A DNA stretch of 64,000 nt from Riptortus pedestris (GCA_019009955.1 CM032228.1:127777001-127841000), one strand, 5' to 3'. Positions 24,554 to 35,539 are shown, counted from the first letter of the stretch. Program-made: numbers and translations. The notes: generated by a model not told the origin, from the letters alone.

Positions 24554-24650
24554 AATTTATTGGCGTCCACTTTACGACTCTACTATGGCTAATTGGGATT
24601 TATTATATTTATATGACAAAACTTTTCTAGCCAGAGTGAAAAAATAAGGA
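24554..24650 (-). mobile_element. tRNA-derived SINE, 3' part, reversed
   Basis: GCGTCCACTTTACGACTCTA, CTATGGCTAATTGGGATTTA and TTTTCTAGCCAGAGTGAAAA are the inverted 3' part of the SINE. With 24337-24498 it forms an imperfect inverted pair. Confidence 0.7.
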
Positions 24651-24829
24651 AATCGTTTACTTTATTTATTTTTTAAGATATCCTTTGTTTATATTGTAGA
24701 GTTAAGTAAGCGATATTGAAAAAAAAAATGGGTGTTTAGTATTGTTCGATGTACTTTTATTCCACGTTTTAAAAAAGAAACAAAAAGTAAAGTACATACC
24801 TGTATATCCTAATGAAATATTTTTCTTAG

Positions 24830-25068
24830 GCCAATGAGTACGAGGTTGGATTTGCCTGTGATATGTTTGGATATAGACAACATGTTTCTTTCGGTTATAA
24901 AGAGATGGAGACGAATAGAGGAAGGAAAACGACATTCATTTCTACTGATGATAATGAAAGCTTCTTTGTTATCCCCATTGGTCGATATGAGAAAAGTTTG
25001 GTCATCGGTACAATTTGTGACATCTGTATTGAGGGCATACTCCAACCATTTCACAGAAACCGAAGCAA
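24830..25068 (+). CDS. Gene A exon f: GAF-like domain 2
   Basis: The frame starts after TTTTTCTTAG with ANEYEVGFACDMFGYRQHVS and contains SFFVIPIGRYEKSLVIGTIC. The core S-F-F-V-I-P-I followed by I-G-T-I-C-D-I is the GAF pattern of a 'vPi' strand and a 'iGvl.vd' strand, so this is a second GAF-like module contained in one exon. The only usable donor (CAAGTACA, 25069) leaves phase 2, while the next recognisable exon starts in phase 0. An undetected small exon, a non-canonical site or a frameshift must account for this. Confidence 0.8.
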
Positions 25069-25836
25069 GTACATTCAATGATTATATAAAATAAAAATCC
25101 CCAAAGAAATGACATATTAAATTTTAAATAAGATATATAAATACGTAGGTATCTAAATGTTAATGGATCTCTTGCTGGCAATGAGCATTAAGGCGCAGAT
25201 CTTAGAGGTCTTGGAATAAGTAGCTGTGGGTACAATTTATTTAGCATTTGTATAAAATCATACAATGCTGAAATCACTCTCAAGCAAAGGAATCAAGAGT
25301 AGCATCTAGTTTCTTTAAGTGGAAATCAATTTATTTTTGTAAAAAAAACGTCCATTCATAATATTATACTCTTTTTTATCCGTTTAAACAGGATGACTAA
25401 TAGTTCAGTTTTTCTATTGGTTTTCGTGCTTTCAGAAGGGGTGGAGTGTTTTCGAATATATGAGCTATCATTCCTTTAGATCAATAAATAAAATTATTTG
25501 ATTCTCGATAATTGGAATTAGGAATAGTTAAGATCCCCATTAAGATGTAAAAAAACTTCTACTCGACCAATCCTTTAGATTGCTACAGATTGATTTATAA
25601 AATACAATAGTAAATGTCAAAGCTTATTACGAGAACCTATGAAACTGGACTGAACCTTTTTACGAAGGAGCGTGTCAAACTATATTAAGTTGGACCAAAT
25701 TTCCATGGAAGAATTTTTTGGATAAATATTTTATTAAAGTGTGTTTTTGCACGTTTAGAACATATTTCTGTACAATATGCTCGAATTTTTTCAATGCTAA
25801 ATATTTCTTCTCTAAAATTGTTGTTATTACTTACAG

Positions 25837-26007
25837 AAAGAGGTAATGTTATTCAGTTCTCTGTGCTATGATGTGAATAACCCTTCAAGAGCTACGGAAG
25901 AAATCGAAAGACCATTTGATCTAAAAGCTTTCCCCGATCCTGATACAGATTTTAAAAGTGGCTTTATTCCTTGTGATAGCTTCTATTTAGTCAAAACTAT
26001 TTTTTTG
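25837..26007 (+). CDS. Gene A exon g
   Basis: From a TTACAG acceptor the frame reads KEVMLFSSLCYDVNN, then RPFDLKAFPDPDTDFKSGFI, and ends VKTIFL at a GTAAGT donor in phase 0. It continues after GAF module 2 with a proline/aspartate-rich segment followed by a hydrophobic strand. The start phase does not match the preceding donor, but the 3' phase agrees with exon h. Domain unknown. Confidence 0.75.
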
Positions 26008-26659
26008 GTAAGTATGTCTGAAAGTGAAATAATTTTATTATAATAATTTTATTTAAAGTGATCTTAATACGCTCGATAACTTAGTAGTAGTGGAATCGAT
26101 AACCATTTTTTAACAGGGTTTTGAAAAATCACGCCATAAATACAATTTTTATTGAAGACATCACTTATTTAAAATCCCCTGATATGAATTTTTTTCTTAA
26201 AAAAAAGAAGGGGGATGATGTCGTTCAAATAAAAAGCAAAATCCTTCCCTAACCATTGACTTTAGGTATTTAAGATACTCATTGTGATCAGAAATTATAA
26301 TAGACACATAATTTGCTAGCTATATATAATTCTATTATGACACCAGCTTGTAACATGAACAGTAAAAGCGCTGCCATCCATTTGGCTTACCCATGATATA
26401 AGCAATTAAACAAATTAATGATTAAGATTGCTGTTATCCGGAAACTAATAATAATTACAATGGGACATAATAATGGTTTCCTGTCCAAATATAAATATTG
26501 GATAATCGGAAGCACTAAATAATCCATTTATTGCCTTCAAATTTATATTATTGAGCATAAAGCGTGGAATGTCTATTGAACGAATATTGACGAATTTATT
26601 ATCGTTTTTGGGATCAAATAAATCTAGTTTCTGTCAAAATATAACGACTGTATCATCTT

Positions 26660-27110
26660 AGCTCCGGGGACGGCGCCCGCCCTCCCCAAGGGCAGCAGTA
26701 AGCCCCCGCTGTGTAGCTCTTGGGTAGGGGAACCGTAGGAACAGTAGGTCCTTAGCCGGCTTTGCTGTTCCGGGCTGGGGATCATTCCGGCCTTAATGGG
26801 GTAAGTTTCTAGCGGCTTACTCAATATGAACTACGGGCTGGGTGGAGTCCGGAGTGGAGGCTTGCCTTCACTGCCGGTCATAGACGTAGTGGTTGTGTGT
26901 TCAAAGCCCGAAGACAGACAGGCCAGGAAACTGGTACATGTGTTCTTCGTGTGGGAGCTGGTTAGTAGAGATTGTCCCTTCCATAGGATTTCTAAACCAT
27001 CGTAGCGAATCCTCAGTTCCAGAGAGGTATTGGAAAGGTGTAGGCTGGATTAAGGCTGTAATGGCTAGGTGCCTCCTGCATTGTTGCCACATTTCGAATG
27101 GCTACACGGC
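26660..27110 (+). repeat. Repeat C copy 1 (GC-rich, about 450 bp)
   Basis: From GGGGACGGCGCCCGCCCTCC through GGTAGGGGAACCGTAGGAAC, CTTCACTGCCGGTCATAGAC and GTGTGGGAGCTGGTTAGTAG to AGGTGCCTCCTGCATTGTTG. Much GC-richer than the surroundings. One frame (GGVRSGGLPSLPVIDVVVV, then HVFFVWELVSRDCPFHRI) is partly kept between copies, so it may be the 3' part of a coding retroelement, but I do not recognise it. Confidence 0.8.
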
Positions 27111-27174
27111 TAAACTAGCTTTCGGCGGAAAGTCCAGAATATGGCCCACTTCTGCCGACCACTCACACAATACA

Positions 27175-27454
27175 AATGCAAATATCTCGGTTAATATTCA
27201 AGATACAGAATAAATGTATAGAACAATATGTATAGTAAATTTAATTTGCAATAAGATTGATTCTATATAATTTTTCGATCCGACGCATAATAACGGAGAT
27301 ATTTCAAATTTTCAATTATCCCCCTCTAACCCACCCCCCTCCCACTGGTCCGATTTCAGCCATTAACGAACTTGATCTTCCGTTTTACATAAAACAATTA
27401 AATTCCGAGCTTGGTAACGATCAAACAAAAATTGCAACCGCTAGTGCGTTAACA

Positions 27455-27507
<53 letters not shown>

Positions 27508-27658
27508 CCCCAAATAATTATATATAATTATAATTTTGAACGGACCTCATTTTCGTCATCTCCTGGGTAGGATCGATGGACATTTGAAGAACTTTTTCGA
27601 AACTCGCGTCATGAGTACGACCTCAATAGCTGATTTCCTTTAAGGGGAATCTGCTAAA
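27175..27658 (-). mobile_element. Family A element, reversed, truncated beside repeat C
   Basis: Sequence ATCTCGGTTAATATTCAAGA through a (TA)n tract (27459-27505), TAGGATCGATGGACATTTGA and AGCTGATTTCCTTTAAGGGG to ATCTGCTAAAAG. The CCGTCACGCAGG end is missing; repeat C (26660-27110) abuts it there, and an inverted copy of repeat C lies on the other side (27695-28178). Confidence 0.75.
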
Positions 27659-27694
27659 AGTTCACTGAAATCCTCTCAGCTGTTGAGTAACAAA

Positions 27695-28178
27695 CGGGTG
27701 GACAGACATTGCGTACCCATATGGAGGAGTGGCTACAATGTAGAAGGCACCTAGCCGTGAGCCCTTAATCCCTCTACACCAATCCAACAACCTCATGGTG
27801 ACTGAGGATTCGCTACGATGGTCAGAAGCGAATCCTATGGAAGGGACAGTCTCCTATTACCCAGCTCCCACACGAGAGAAGAGCTCCCACACATGTACCA
27901 GTTTACCTGGCCTGTATGTCCTCGTGCTTTGAACACACGACCACTACGTCTATGACCGGCAGTGAAGGCAAACCTCCACTCCGGACACCACCCAGTCCGT
28001 AGTTCACATTGAGTAAGCCGCTAGAACTTACCCCATTAAGGCAGGAGTGATCCCCTGCCCGGAACAGCAAAGCCGACTAAGGACCTACTGTTCCTACGGT
28101 TCCCCTACCCAGCAGCTACACAGCGGGGGCTTACTGCTGCCACTGGGGAGGGCCGGCCCCGTGCTGGGAGGGGTGGAC
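27695..28178 (-). repeat. Repeat C copy 2, inverted to copy 1
   Basis: AGGCACCTAGCCGTGAGCCC, ATTCGCTACGATGGTCAGAA, TCTATGACCGGCAGTGAAGG and CCCTACCCAGCAGCTACACA to GGGGAGGGCCGGCCCCGTGC. It contains a small local duplication (ACGAGAGAAGAGCTCCCACAC). With copy 1 it brackets a truncated family A element. Confidence 0.82.
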
Positions 28179-28364
28179 AGACAGACAAACAGAAAGGTAA
28201 ACAAGAGTTTCAAATTTGATGCCATTGTTCTTAGAATGGTCTGAAACAGAAATCAAATTTGATCCCCGCCGACTTTAAATAGAAAATCAGGCAAACCTCA
28301 GAGATTTATTTATATAGATTTGTGAACTTTTCGTGTTTTTATGAAAATAATTCCTATTTGACAG

Positions 28365-28522
28365 AAATCACAGATATTTCACTTCGCTGAACTGAAACAG
28401 CTTATGGAGCAAATGAACATATATATGCAATTATGCCACGCACTCAGAACATTCGATACTAAAGAGAAACTTCTGAAATTACTCATTAATGATCAATTTA
28501 AACCCAAAAGTGCCAAACACAG
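28365..28522 (+). CDS. Gene A exon h
   Basis: A TTTGACAG acceptor is followed by KSQIFHFAELKQLMEQMNIY and a leucine/lysine-rich helical stretch ending AKHR; the donor is GTAATT in phase 2. Heptad-like spacing of L, M and F suggests an amphipathic helix. The neighbouring intron sequence holds family A ends and a copy of repeat C. Confidence 0.75.
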
Positions 28523-28794
28523 GTAATTTTTAAAAGTTTTTTATGCGGTGAGTTGAGATCTCGTGTGTGATAGCATAACGTGGGAAATCTCCTTAGTTTA
28601 CGCAACTCCTGCGTGAGGGCTTTCTTGTATTTGTGTCAATACTTGGCCGATGTGCTTTTGAAGGAGCGTATGTGAAGAAATTGATTTCTTGAACTAATGA
28701 ATGAATATGTAATTTTCAAAAAAGTAAAAAAAAAATCGACATGAAGACATTGAGTGAGTGACATGTTAGAGTTTTGAATTTAAAAAAAAAAAAG

Positions 28795-28895
28795 CCCTTC
28801 ACTCAGGGGTTTCGTTAACTAAGCAGACTTCCCACGTGCGTCACATATTTGCATTTATCTCAAAAAGTAAAAATTCAATGAAACCAATATTTGGC

Positions 28896-28969
<74 letters not shown>

Positions 28970-29075
28970 ATTTTGGACGGACCTCATTTTCGTCATCTCC
29001 TAGGTAGAATCGATGGACATTTGAGGAAGGTTTTGAAAATCCAACAGACCCCTTAAGGGAAATCTGCTAAAACAT
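28795..29075 (-). mobile_element. Family A element, short reversed copy
   Basis: Begins CCCTTCACTCAGGGGTTTCG, GCAGACTTCCCACGTG; a (TA)n followed by (CA)n sits at 28901-28966; it ends GACCCCTTAAGGGAAATCTGCTAAAAC (in parts). Only the two ends remain, about 280 bp. A lone right end (+) is at 28582-28627, and another truncated reversed copy spans 29150-29615. Confidence 0.75.
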
Positions 29076-29149
29076 ATAAGAATATGTAGGTGTAATAGCG
29101 TTAAGGATGTATTTCCAGCTTAGATGATTTTAAGCTTGATTCTCTCAGT

Positions 29150-29440
29150 TTCTTACAGTATTAATCGCAATTACTTTAAATCTCTTAACCATACAGAGTA
29201 TTGTAGTATAACTTTTTAAAATTTCAATCCTTCAAAAAAAGATTTGTTTTATTCAATGTCTTGAACCTAAATATAATAATGGAGTTATTTGAAATTTATC
29301 GGAATTCCCCCTCCCCTATCCTATATTTCAGCTATTAAACGAACTTGGTCATTTTCATGAAACGCTTATGTATTGATTATGGTAACTATAAAATATACAT
29401 TGCGACCACTAGAGCGGTAACAGAGAAGTGTGTATGTATA

Positions 29441-29495
<55 letters not shown>

Positions 29496-29615
29496 GAATG
29501 GACCCCTTTTTCGTCATTTACTAGGTAGGATCGAAGAACGTTTAAGAAAAGTTTTCGAAAAGCGCGCCATGATTACAACCTAAAAAGCTATTTTTCCTTC
29601 TAAGAAATCTGCTAA
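29150..29615 (-). mobile_element. Family A element, truncated reversed copy
   Basis: Contains ATGGAGTTATTTGAAATTTA (decayed ACGGAGATATTTCGAATTTT), GACCACTAGAGCGGTAACAG, a (TA)n at 29439-29487, TAGGATCGAAGAACGTTTAA and the end CTTCTAAGAAATCTGCTAAC. Left part missing. Confidence 0.65.
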
Positions 29616-29826
29616 CAGGACTAAGGATTAAGGGTTAGATTGTTGAAATTAAAAACAAAAAGGAATAATATCTTATCTGCAGTTTGTTAAGTGAATTACT
29701 GGTGTTTTAATTTTTCATGCCTGCAGAGAGTTAATAAATTCTTCACATTGGTTAGCGTTTTAATTTGCTAACAGAAACTGTCATAGGGTAAATATTTATT
29801 TTAAACTTGTTATTTTGTTGTTGTAG

Positions 29827-29947
29827 GTACTTAATGAGAGCCTGCATAATGGTTGTTGCTGGACAAGCTATTTACTTAAAGCCAGCTTTATTCACAGCTA
29901 ACGTCCTTATGAATAGCCTAATTGCTACTCGCGGTTGCAGTTCAAAA
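29827..29947 (+). CDS. Gene A exon i
   Basis: TTGTTGTTGTAG acceptor, then the frame RYLMRACIMVVAGQAIYLKP through ANVLMNSLIATRGCSSK, ending at GTAAGT in phase 0. The phase 2 join (AG|G) to exon h is exact. The segment is hydrophobic and helical (about 25 residues rich in A, I, L, V, M), but it is probably a buried helix pair and not a membrane span, because K, P and T interrupt it. Confidence 0.78.
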
Positions 29948-30419
29948 GTAAGTTGTGTCAAAGAGAGTATCACAAAAATTAAGATCTATCTATAATTGCA
30001 ACGTGATCATGATGAGATTTTATATATATATATATTGTTGTCATATCTGTCGGTGAAGACCGCCGTCACTGGCTGATGGTCGAGTACCGTTGGCAAGCGC
30101 TTACGAAGCAAAGGCACCATCTTCAAGCCGTCTAGAGTATATATAAATATATATGTATATTTATATTCATACCTTTAACAGCTTATTGTATTAAAATATA
30201 CAAAGCACCTTTGTCTGACGCTCCTTTTATCTGATTTCCATTAAGGGAATCCAGCTATTGAGGGGGAATTTCGAAAATTCGAAATATCTCCGTTGTTAAT
30301 TGTTGGTTCGAAAAAGTCTATAGAAGCACTCTTATTGACAATTTAATGTTCAATAAAAGTGGTTAAAATATCTAACTTTTGTGAAGCTAAATAAAACACA
30401 TTTACATATCTGCTATCAG

Positions 30420-30548
30420 GAGCTGCTCTCGTCTCCTGAAACAAACACACATTTGGTGGATATCCATAGTAATAATTTCTTTAAAAAGACTATAGCACGT
30501 CAAGGGACAAAACTCATTGATACTTTATCTTTAAAGTTATGGAAGAAG
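30420..30548 (+). CDS. Gene A exon j
   Basis: Forty-three codons in phase 0 after a CTATCAG acceptor: ELLSSPETNTHLVDIHSNNF and on to LKLWKK, then a GTAAAA donor. The frame is uninterrupted and the phases fit both neighbours. No domain is recognisable. Confidence 0.72.
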
Positions 30549-30831
30549 GTAAAACGTTGAACAATATTAACCCCTTTTTAATCAACTGTTCATTATATAA
30601 GGAAACAAATGTTAAATAGCTGCAAGGAAGTGGCTCTCCTTTCCTTGTTTGTCCCAATCCAATCATTGCTTCTAAAATTATAAAAATATCAAACTTTTTT
30701 GTTTTTAAAATTTGTATTGAGCCATAAAAAACATTTAATTACTCCAAAGGTATTTTTTATTGCAGTGATATAAAATACATGGACGGATCAGATATAGTCA
30801 AAGAATTAAAGGGCAAAATGTTATGGATATA

Positions 30832-31660
30832 AAAATTCCGTCAAGCAGGGGGCGTAAACTAAGCAGATTTCCCAAGTACAAGGTTTACTAATAGATAAAT
30901 ATACATATGGGTAACACCACCATTAATCATTCAGTCAATTGACAAGTTAATAATCTCTACATCCGAAAACGTCTGAATTGTAAACAAACAGTTCAGCCAA
31001 CCTTACAGAACTTAATAGATAGATTAAAATATTCAAGAGCGGAAAGAAAAACAATTAATGAAATATATCTGAATATAGCATATTAACATTATTGAAAACT
31101 ATTTACTTTGCTAGTGCTGTAATTTATAGTGAATCAGCATAATGTTTAGCTCAACCACTCAAATTTTAGTAATCCAACAACAAAAGTTGGGGGGGGGGGA
31201 GGGGGATCAACATTTGCATCAGTATTTGCATCTATGTCACTAATTACAAGTTCAATGAAAACAATATTTGGTATTTAACCTTGTAATTTAGTGGTTCATG
31301 GTATAACAGCTTAATATTAATATGATATGAATAGGAGTTTACTGATGGCCGAGAACTAAAATATGAAAATATCTCGGGTAATATTCATTTTGGAGAAAGC
31401 ATGAATATAACATTTATAGAACATCATATTAGTAATAAGATTGGTTCTATACAATTTTTCGATCCAACGGATAACAACGGAGATATTTTGAGTTTTCGAA
31501 ATTCTCCCCCTCTAAACACGCCCCCCGCCTCCCACTGGTCTTAACCATTAACGAACTTGATGCTCATTTTTACATAAAACGTTTAAATATCGAGTTTGGT
31601 AACGATCAGACATACATTGCGACCGCTAGAGCGTTAACAGGCAAATATAAACACACACAC
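30832..31660 (-). mobile_element. Family A element, reversed, with (CA)n in place of (TA)n
   Basis: Starts TTCCGTCAAGCAGGGGGCGT, AAGCAGATTTCCC; the body has GTCTGAATTGTAAACAAACA, AACAATATTTGGTATTTAAC, TCTCGGGTAATATTCATTTT, a C-rich run and GACCGCTAGAGCGTTAACAG; it ends in an imperfect (CA)n at 31648-31690. The left-end palindrome is replaced by a further right-end sequence (GAAATCTGTTTAGTTAACGC at about 31745), so two copies were joined inside the microsatellite. Confidence 0.75.
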
Positions 31661-32703
31661 GCACCCACTCACGCACAAACACACACACACTTGTTCTTAT
31701 TGAACTTTTACGTTTTGAGATAAATGCAAATACTTGGCGTACTTGTGAAATCTGTTTAGTTAACGCTGCCCCTGAATGCCGAACTTTTTAGTTCTCGAAG
31801 AGATTTGAAGCCTCGATGAATTATTGGCTGACGAGAGGAGTATTAAAATACTCCTGTAATTCCAATTCCATCTTCACTTAGATGGATCATGAACAGACGT
31901 AAGGTGGATTTGAAAAGGTTAAATTAAATCAGTCCTTGTTCGGGTGCCATTCAAATCTTACAAAAGAATTCCTTGGAAAGATCCTTAACTATAGATGGCA
32001 TTAATTCTTGAAGACAACGGTAGTATTTTAGTTGTTGGCTTTCAAATTAGTACCGGGTGATGACTAAAGATCAAAACAGCACGCAGCTTTATGTAACATG
32101 GACTTAAAGGAGTCGAAAGACCTTACGCTTATTGATTAATTCTTCCACAAGTAAAGAACTATTTTAAACAATTATCATTTCAACCTCAAACAAATCTGTG
32201 TTTACTATTGTTTAATAATAAAACCAAAATTTGTAAAATGGTAAGTTCGCTTCATGAGAGCCAACTATGAGAGTAAACTTTTATTAGGTAGTCACTTCCT
32301 GATTCCTGTGAACCTTTGAAAAGAAAATTTTAGACTATTGCAAATTTGTATAGGCTATGTTTGTTGTACATTTGAATAGAATTTAATTCTTCTCTGTTTT
32401 TTGCAAACCCTTTGTAAATCGAGATATTTGGACTTTTGTGTATTAATGCTCACTTACACGTACAAAGCGACCACTCCAGTACAAACTGACAATATATAAA
32501 GAGATGTCGCTTCTTTCAATTCTAACGGATATTCGGGCATTCATTTAATAAGAAATCATATGAAAAAAAGTGCTATCTCTAAAACTCTTATACATTCCAG
32601 AAACTAATTTTGCAAATTATAATTTGTAAAATTAATTTAAAAGTAATTTTAAGAATTGATCATTAAATAAATTAAGAATTAATTAGAAACGTATGTTTCG
32701 TAT

Positions 32704-32935
32704 TTTAAATTGTTATTTATTTATTTATTATTTAAAGTCCACTTTGTTCTACTAAGATTAATTGGGGCCGTTTTGTTTTTGGCCAGGCTAGGGACTTGGG
32801 ATTTTATTTAATAAGTTTGTCACTAAATAAATTCCTATTGCCCTGTCAAGAATCGAACTCACGACTCTAGGTTTACCAAGCGAGACTAAGACCAACGTCT
32901 TAACTCAGCTGACTAACCTGAATTCGTACTCCAAA
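32704..32935 (-). mobile_element. tRNA-derived SINE, near full length, reversed
   Basis: Starts with the inverted tail (TTATTTATTTATTATTTAAA), then GTCCACTTTGTTCTACTAAG, GCCAGGCTAGGGACTTGGGA, the inverted B box AGAATCGAACTCACGACTCT and AACTCAGCTGACTAACCTGA at the 5' head. It is in an intron of gene A. Confidence 0.82.
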
Positions 32936-32969
32936 CTACCAATTCCCTTCCAATGTCTTATTTTTTCAG

Positions 32970-32984
32970 AAACAAGAACTCAAG
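32970..32984 (+). CDS. Possible 15-bp microexon of Gene A (KQELK)
   Basis: Between exons j and k, both joining in phase 0, the text TTTTTTCAG, then 15 bases encoding KQELK, then GTAAGA forms a complete acceptor-exon-donor unit whose length keeps the frame. The acceptor has a good pyrimidine tract and the donor is near consensus. Such a short match can occur by chance, so this is only a candidate. Confidence 0.3.
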
Positions 32985-33215
32985 GTAAGAAACCCTACTT
33001 TTATTTTATTTGTCTAAAATTCTTCCGTTCTCCTTCGGTGCAATCACTCTGGCACTTGCGGATACCCGGGAACATCTTTTCTAATATTTTTGCAGCACAA
33101 CGTGTAATCGACATTTCATATCAATATAATTAAAAATATTTCTCATTTTGTATATATATTTTTTCTTCTACCACTGATGACTATTCATAAAATGAAGATT
33201 GCCTATATTTTTCAG

Positions 33216-33370
33216 CGAGGTTCACTTGAATATGGATTATTTTCTCATGTTACATCTAAAGAAGAATTTACAAAAGCTGTATTAATGCATTTGAAATTGA
33301 ATATCTTGCCATGGGTAATCCTTCTTCGGGCTATACTCCCACGGCTTAAATTGTACTTAAAGAGGTGTAT
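33216..33370 (+). CDS. Gene A exon k
   Basis: A TATTTTTCAG acceptor leads into RGSLEYGLFSHVTSKEEFTK, then NILPWVILLRAILPRLKLYL and a GTAAGT donor in phase 2. The AT|T join to the last exon gives isoleucine and is exact. A GT at CCATGGGTAATC could be an alternative donor but would not fit the last exon's phase. Confidence 0.78.
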
Positions 33371-34370
33371 GTAAGTGAAGACATTTAATTCTACTGGCGA
33401 ATGACCCTTCTTCTGTCATTTTCATTTTTGCCATTCAAATCTTTGGCTGAATACTTAATTTTAATCGGTTTATTGGTCGATCTTAAAAATCTTGTTTCCA
33501 AATGATTTGAGTTTCTATTGCCTTATGCATAGACACCTTGGAGAACAGATATAATTGAATTTATATACGTTCCAAACAGGCAACATGTCCAGATTAAGAT
33601 TTCTTGGATATGATTGATTGGAATGGCAGACGTTCGTAAAAGAAGTTAATGGTACTATTGCGTCCGACCCAGTTGACGGAACGGTAATAATTTAGTCTCT
33701 TACGGAGAGCGGTCCACATATATTGTAATAAAGTATCTCAAGACAATTAACATTTATTTCAGGGATTTTATATAGGTTTATCAAAGAACTACTTTCAACA
33801 TAAATGACAATGCCCACTAAACTCCCTCGATACTTCGCTATAATGTTATAGTTCGTCCCTCCTTTTAGCCACTACTACACTTGGCTAAATTAACGAACCT
33901 AAACTTCAGTTTTTATAAATTTGGTTTGGTGGATATCAAACAGCTATTACGACCACTATGATATTATGTAATTGTACGTTTTATTGATGGGAGCTTCTAA
34001 AAACGCATTCTTTATTCTCCTGGCTCGTTTTTTAAAAACTATTATCATATAGTTTATACTACTACAATAATGAAGACGGGTATTCGTCACCTGAGATTCA
34101 GGGTTGGGATTAATGATTTTATTTGGTAGTTGTTACGAAATACGTTTGCATTCCTCAATACATTACTAAATGGAACTCAAGACTCCTTTTCATACCTTAT
34201 TATTTTCAATCTATGTTGAATGAATGAATTCTTTCATTCTTGTTTGGGTGAGACTCCATGATGTGAGAAAATCACTCTCTTTATGTTGATGACAAGTCTA
34301 GTTCGTGTTAAGTTTGAATATTTATATATATATATATGTATAATATTATTACAAGTACTTTTCATTGCAG

Positions 34371-34962
34371 TGAAGCTATTGATGACTGGAAAAAAATAAA
34401 GTTAAAAGATTTATGGCACTATTGGTCACCTGATACTTCCAAAGTTGAAAACGATGCGATTAAAACCGTGGCGTCATACTTACAGGGCATAGGAAATGGT
34501 ATTAAGAAGTCCAGTATTAGAAAAGATCACGTCCTTAAAATCCATAGAAAGAAATTATGTGATGCAAGGGATATAGAATACCGTCGAGATAAAGGGTTTC
34601 AAATAAAAAGAAGTGGGATGAAGCAAAGAAAACAAAAAAAAAGGATGAGAAAAATAAAAAAGTGGAGAAAACTATGGAAAAGATGCTCAGCTGACAGAGA
34701 CCACGTAGAGAAAGATTTAATCAATCAAAAATCAAAGAGGCTCCAGAAAGCTTATTCAAAAAGGAAAGAATTAGAATCAATAATTGAAAAAAGAAAGGCT
34801 TGTTTATTAGAGGAAAGAAGTTACGATGATCAGCAAAAAGTGATCCTATATTCAAAAAAATCAAAAAATAAAATTTCAAATAAACTAATGAAAGCATTAG
34901 CGAAGAATCCTGAAAAAGTGAAATGCACCCTAAAAAGACTAATAGGACAAAGAAAAAAATGA
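34371..34962 (+). CDS. Gene A last coding exon: basic coiled-coil-like tail and stop codon
   Basis: A TTTTCATTGCAG acceptor is followed by about 197 codons to a TGA at 34960-34962. It begins EAIDDWKKIKLKDLWHYWSP, a W-rich helical segment, and continues as a very K/R/E-rich region (runs such as KQRKQKKRMRKIKKWRK) typical of long charged helices or a nucleic-acid/microtubule-binding tail. AATAAA-like polyadenylation signals occur at about 35048 and 35100. The - strand frame covering this exon is a shadow. Confidence 0.85.
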
Positions 34963-35141
34963 TAAATACGAAATAAGTAGGAGCAATGGAAAATAACATA
35001 AATATATTTTATGACATTGAAATTTTAAAAAGCCAGATTATAGTGATAATAAAGGATTGTGAGATAGCCAAGATTCAAATCGTTCATATAGATAAATTGT
35101 AATAAAATGCGATTTGTAATGTTTGTTGAAATAATTTTGTA

Positions 35142-35377
35142 TTAATATTATTATTATTATTTATTAACGTCCACCTTTTGCAACTAAGGCTAATTGGGAC
35201 GGGTTATCTACAGGTTACCACCCTTTTCTAGCCAGGGTGAGATTTAGGATGTTATTTAATGAATTCCGTCACTAAATAAATTCCTATTGCCCAGGCGGGA
35301 ATCGAACTCACCACACTAGGTTTACCATGTGATATAAAGGTCAACGCTTTAACTCACATGGCTCACCTGAGCCTCAA
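35142..35377 (-). mobile_element. tRNA-derived SINE, near full length, reversed
   Basis: Inverted tail TATTATTATTATTTATTAAC, TTGCAACTAAGGCTAATTGG, CCAGGGTGAGATTTAGGATG, inverted B box GGGAATCGAACTCACCACAC and AACTCACATGGCTCACCTGA. It lies just past the end of gene A. Confidence 0.85.
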
Positions 35378-35539
35378 AATCTTAATATTGTAATTAAGCT
35401 CGATTGCTAAAAGAAATATAGGAAACTCTTTCGGGAAGGAGTGTCAGGTATAGTACAGCGAATCTAGGAACTTGTGTTTATGTAAAAAGAAGCTTAAGTT
35501 TCGTTAATGGCTGAAATCAGATCCTTTCAAACTAAGGGT

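Larger units (their letters stand above)
4086..34962 (+). other. Gene A: multi-exon gene for a protein with two GAF-like domains (5' end probably missing)
   Basis: Twelve consecutive + strand coding segments with AG acceptors and GT donors chain into about 765 codons; a possible 15-bp microexon would add five. Phases match at all junctions except 25068/25837. The order is: an unassigned N-terminal part (exons a, b), a first GAF-like module (c, d), a linker (e), a second GAF-like module (f), an alpha-helical region (g to k) and a basic, coiled-coil-like tail in the last exon. Two GAF-like modules in a long protein recall EFCAB5, a cilium/sperm-associated protein, but I could not run a search and no EF-hand is visible in this part. 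GAF domains bind small ligands or mediate dimerisation; no ligand can be predicted. The 4086 exon begins with an acceptor, so earlier exons should exist. Introns reach 9.5 kb and are packed with transposons. Confidence 0.75.

Noticed and set aside
26624..27213. Overlapping frames in repeat C as a host gene
   Set aside because: The sequence is present in three copies with stops and frameshifts in each, and has no splice context.
30036..30135. Hammerhead-like ribozyme (CTGATGG ... GAAG)
   Set aside because: The required CUGANGA and GAAA core is not met and no stem I/II pairing is convincing.
34721..34999. Hydrophobic - strand frame over the last gene A exon
   Set aside because: It is a shadow of the Lys/Arg-rich exon; the + strand reading has splice support and a stop.
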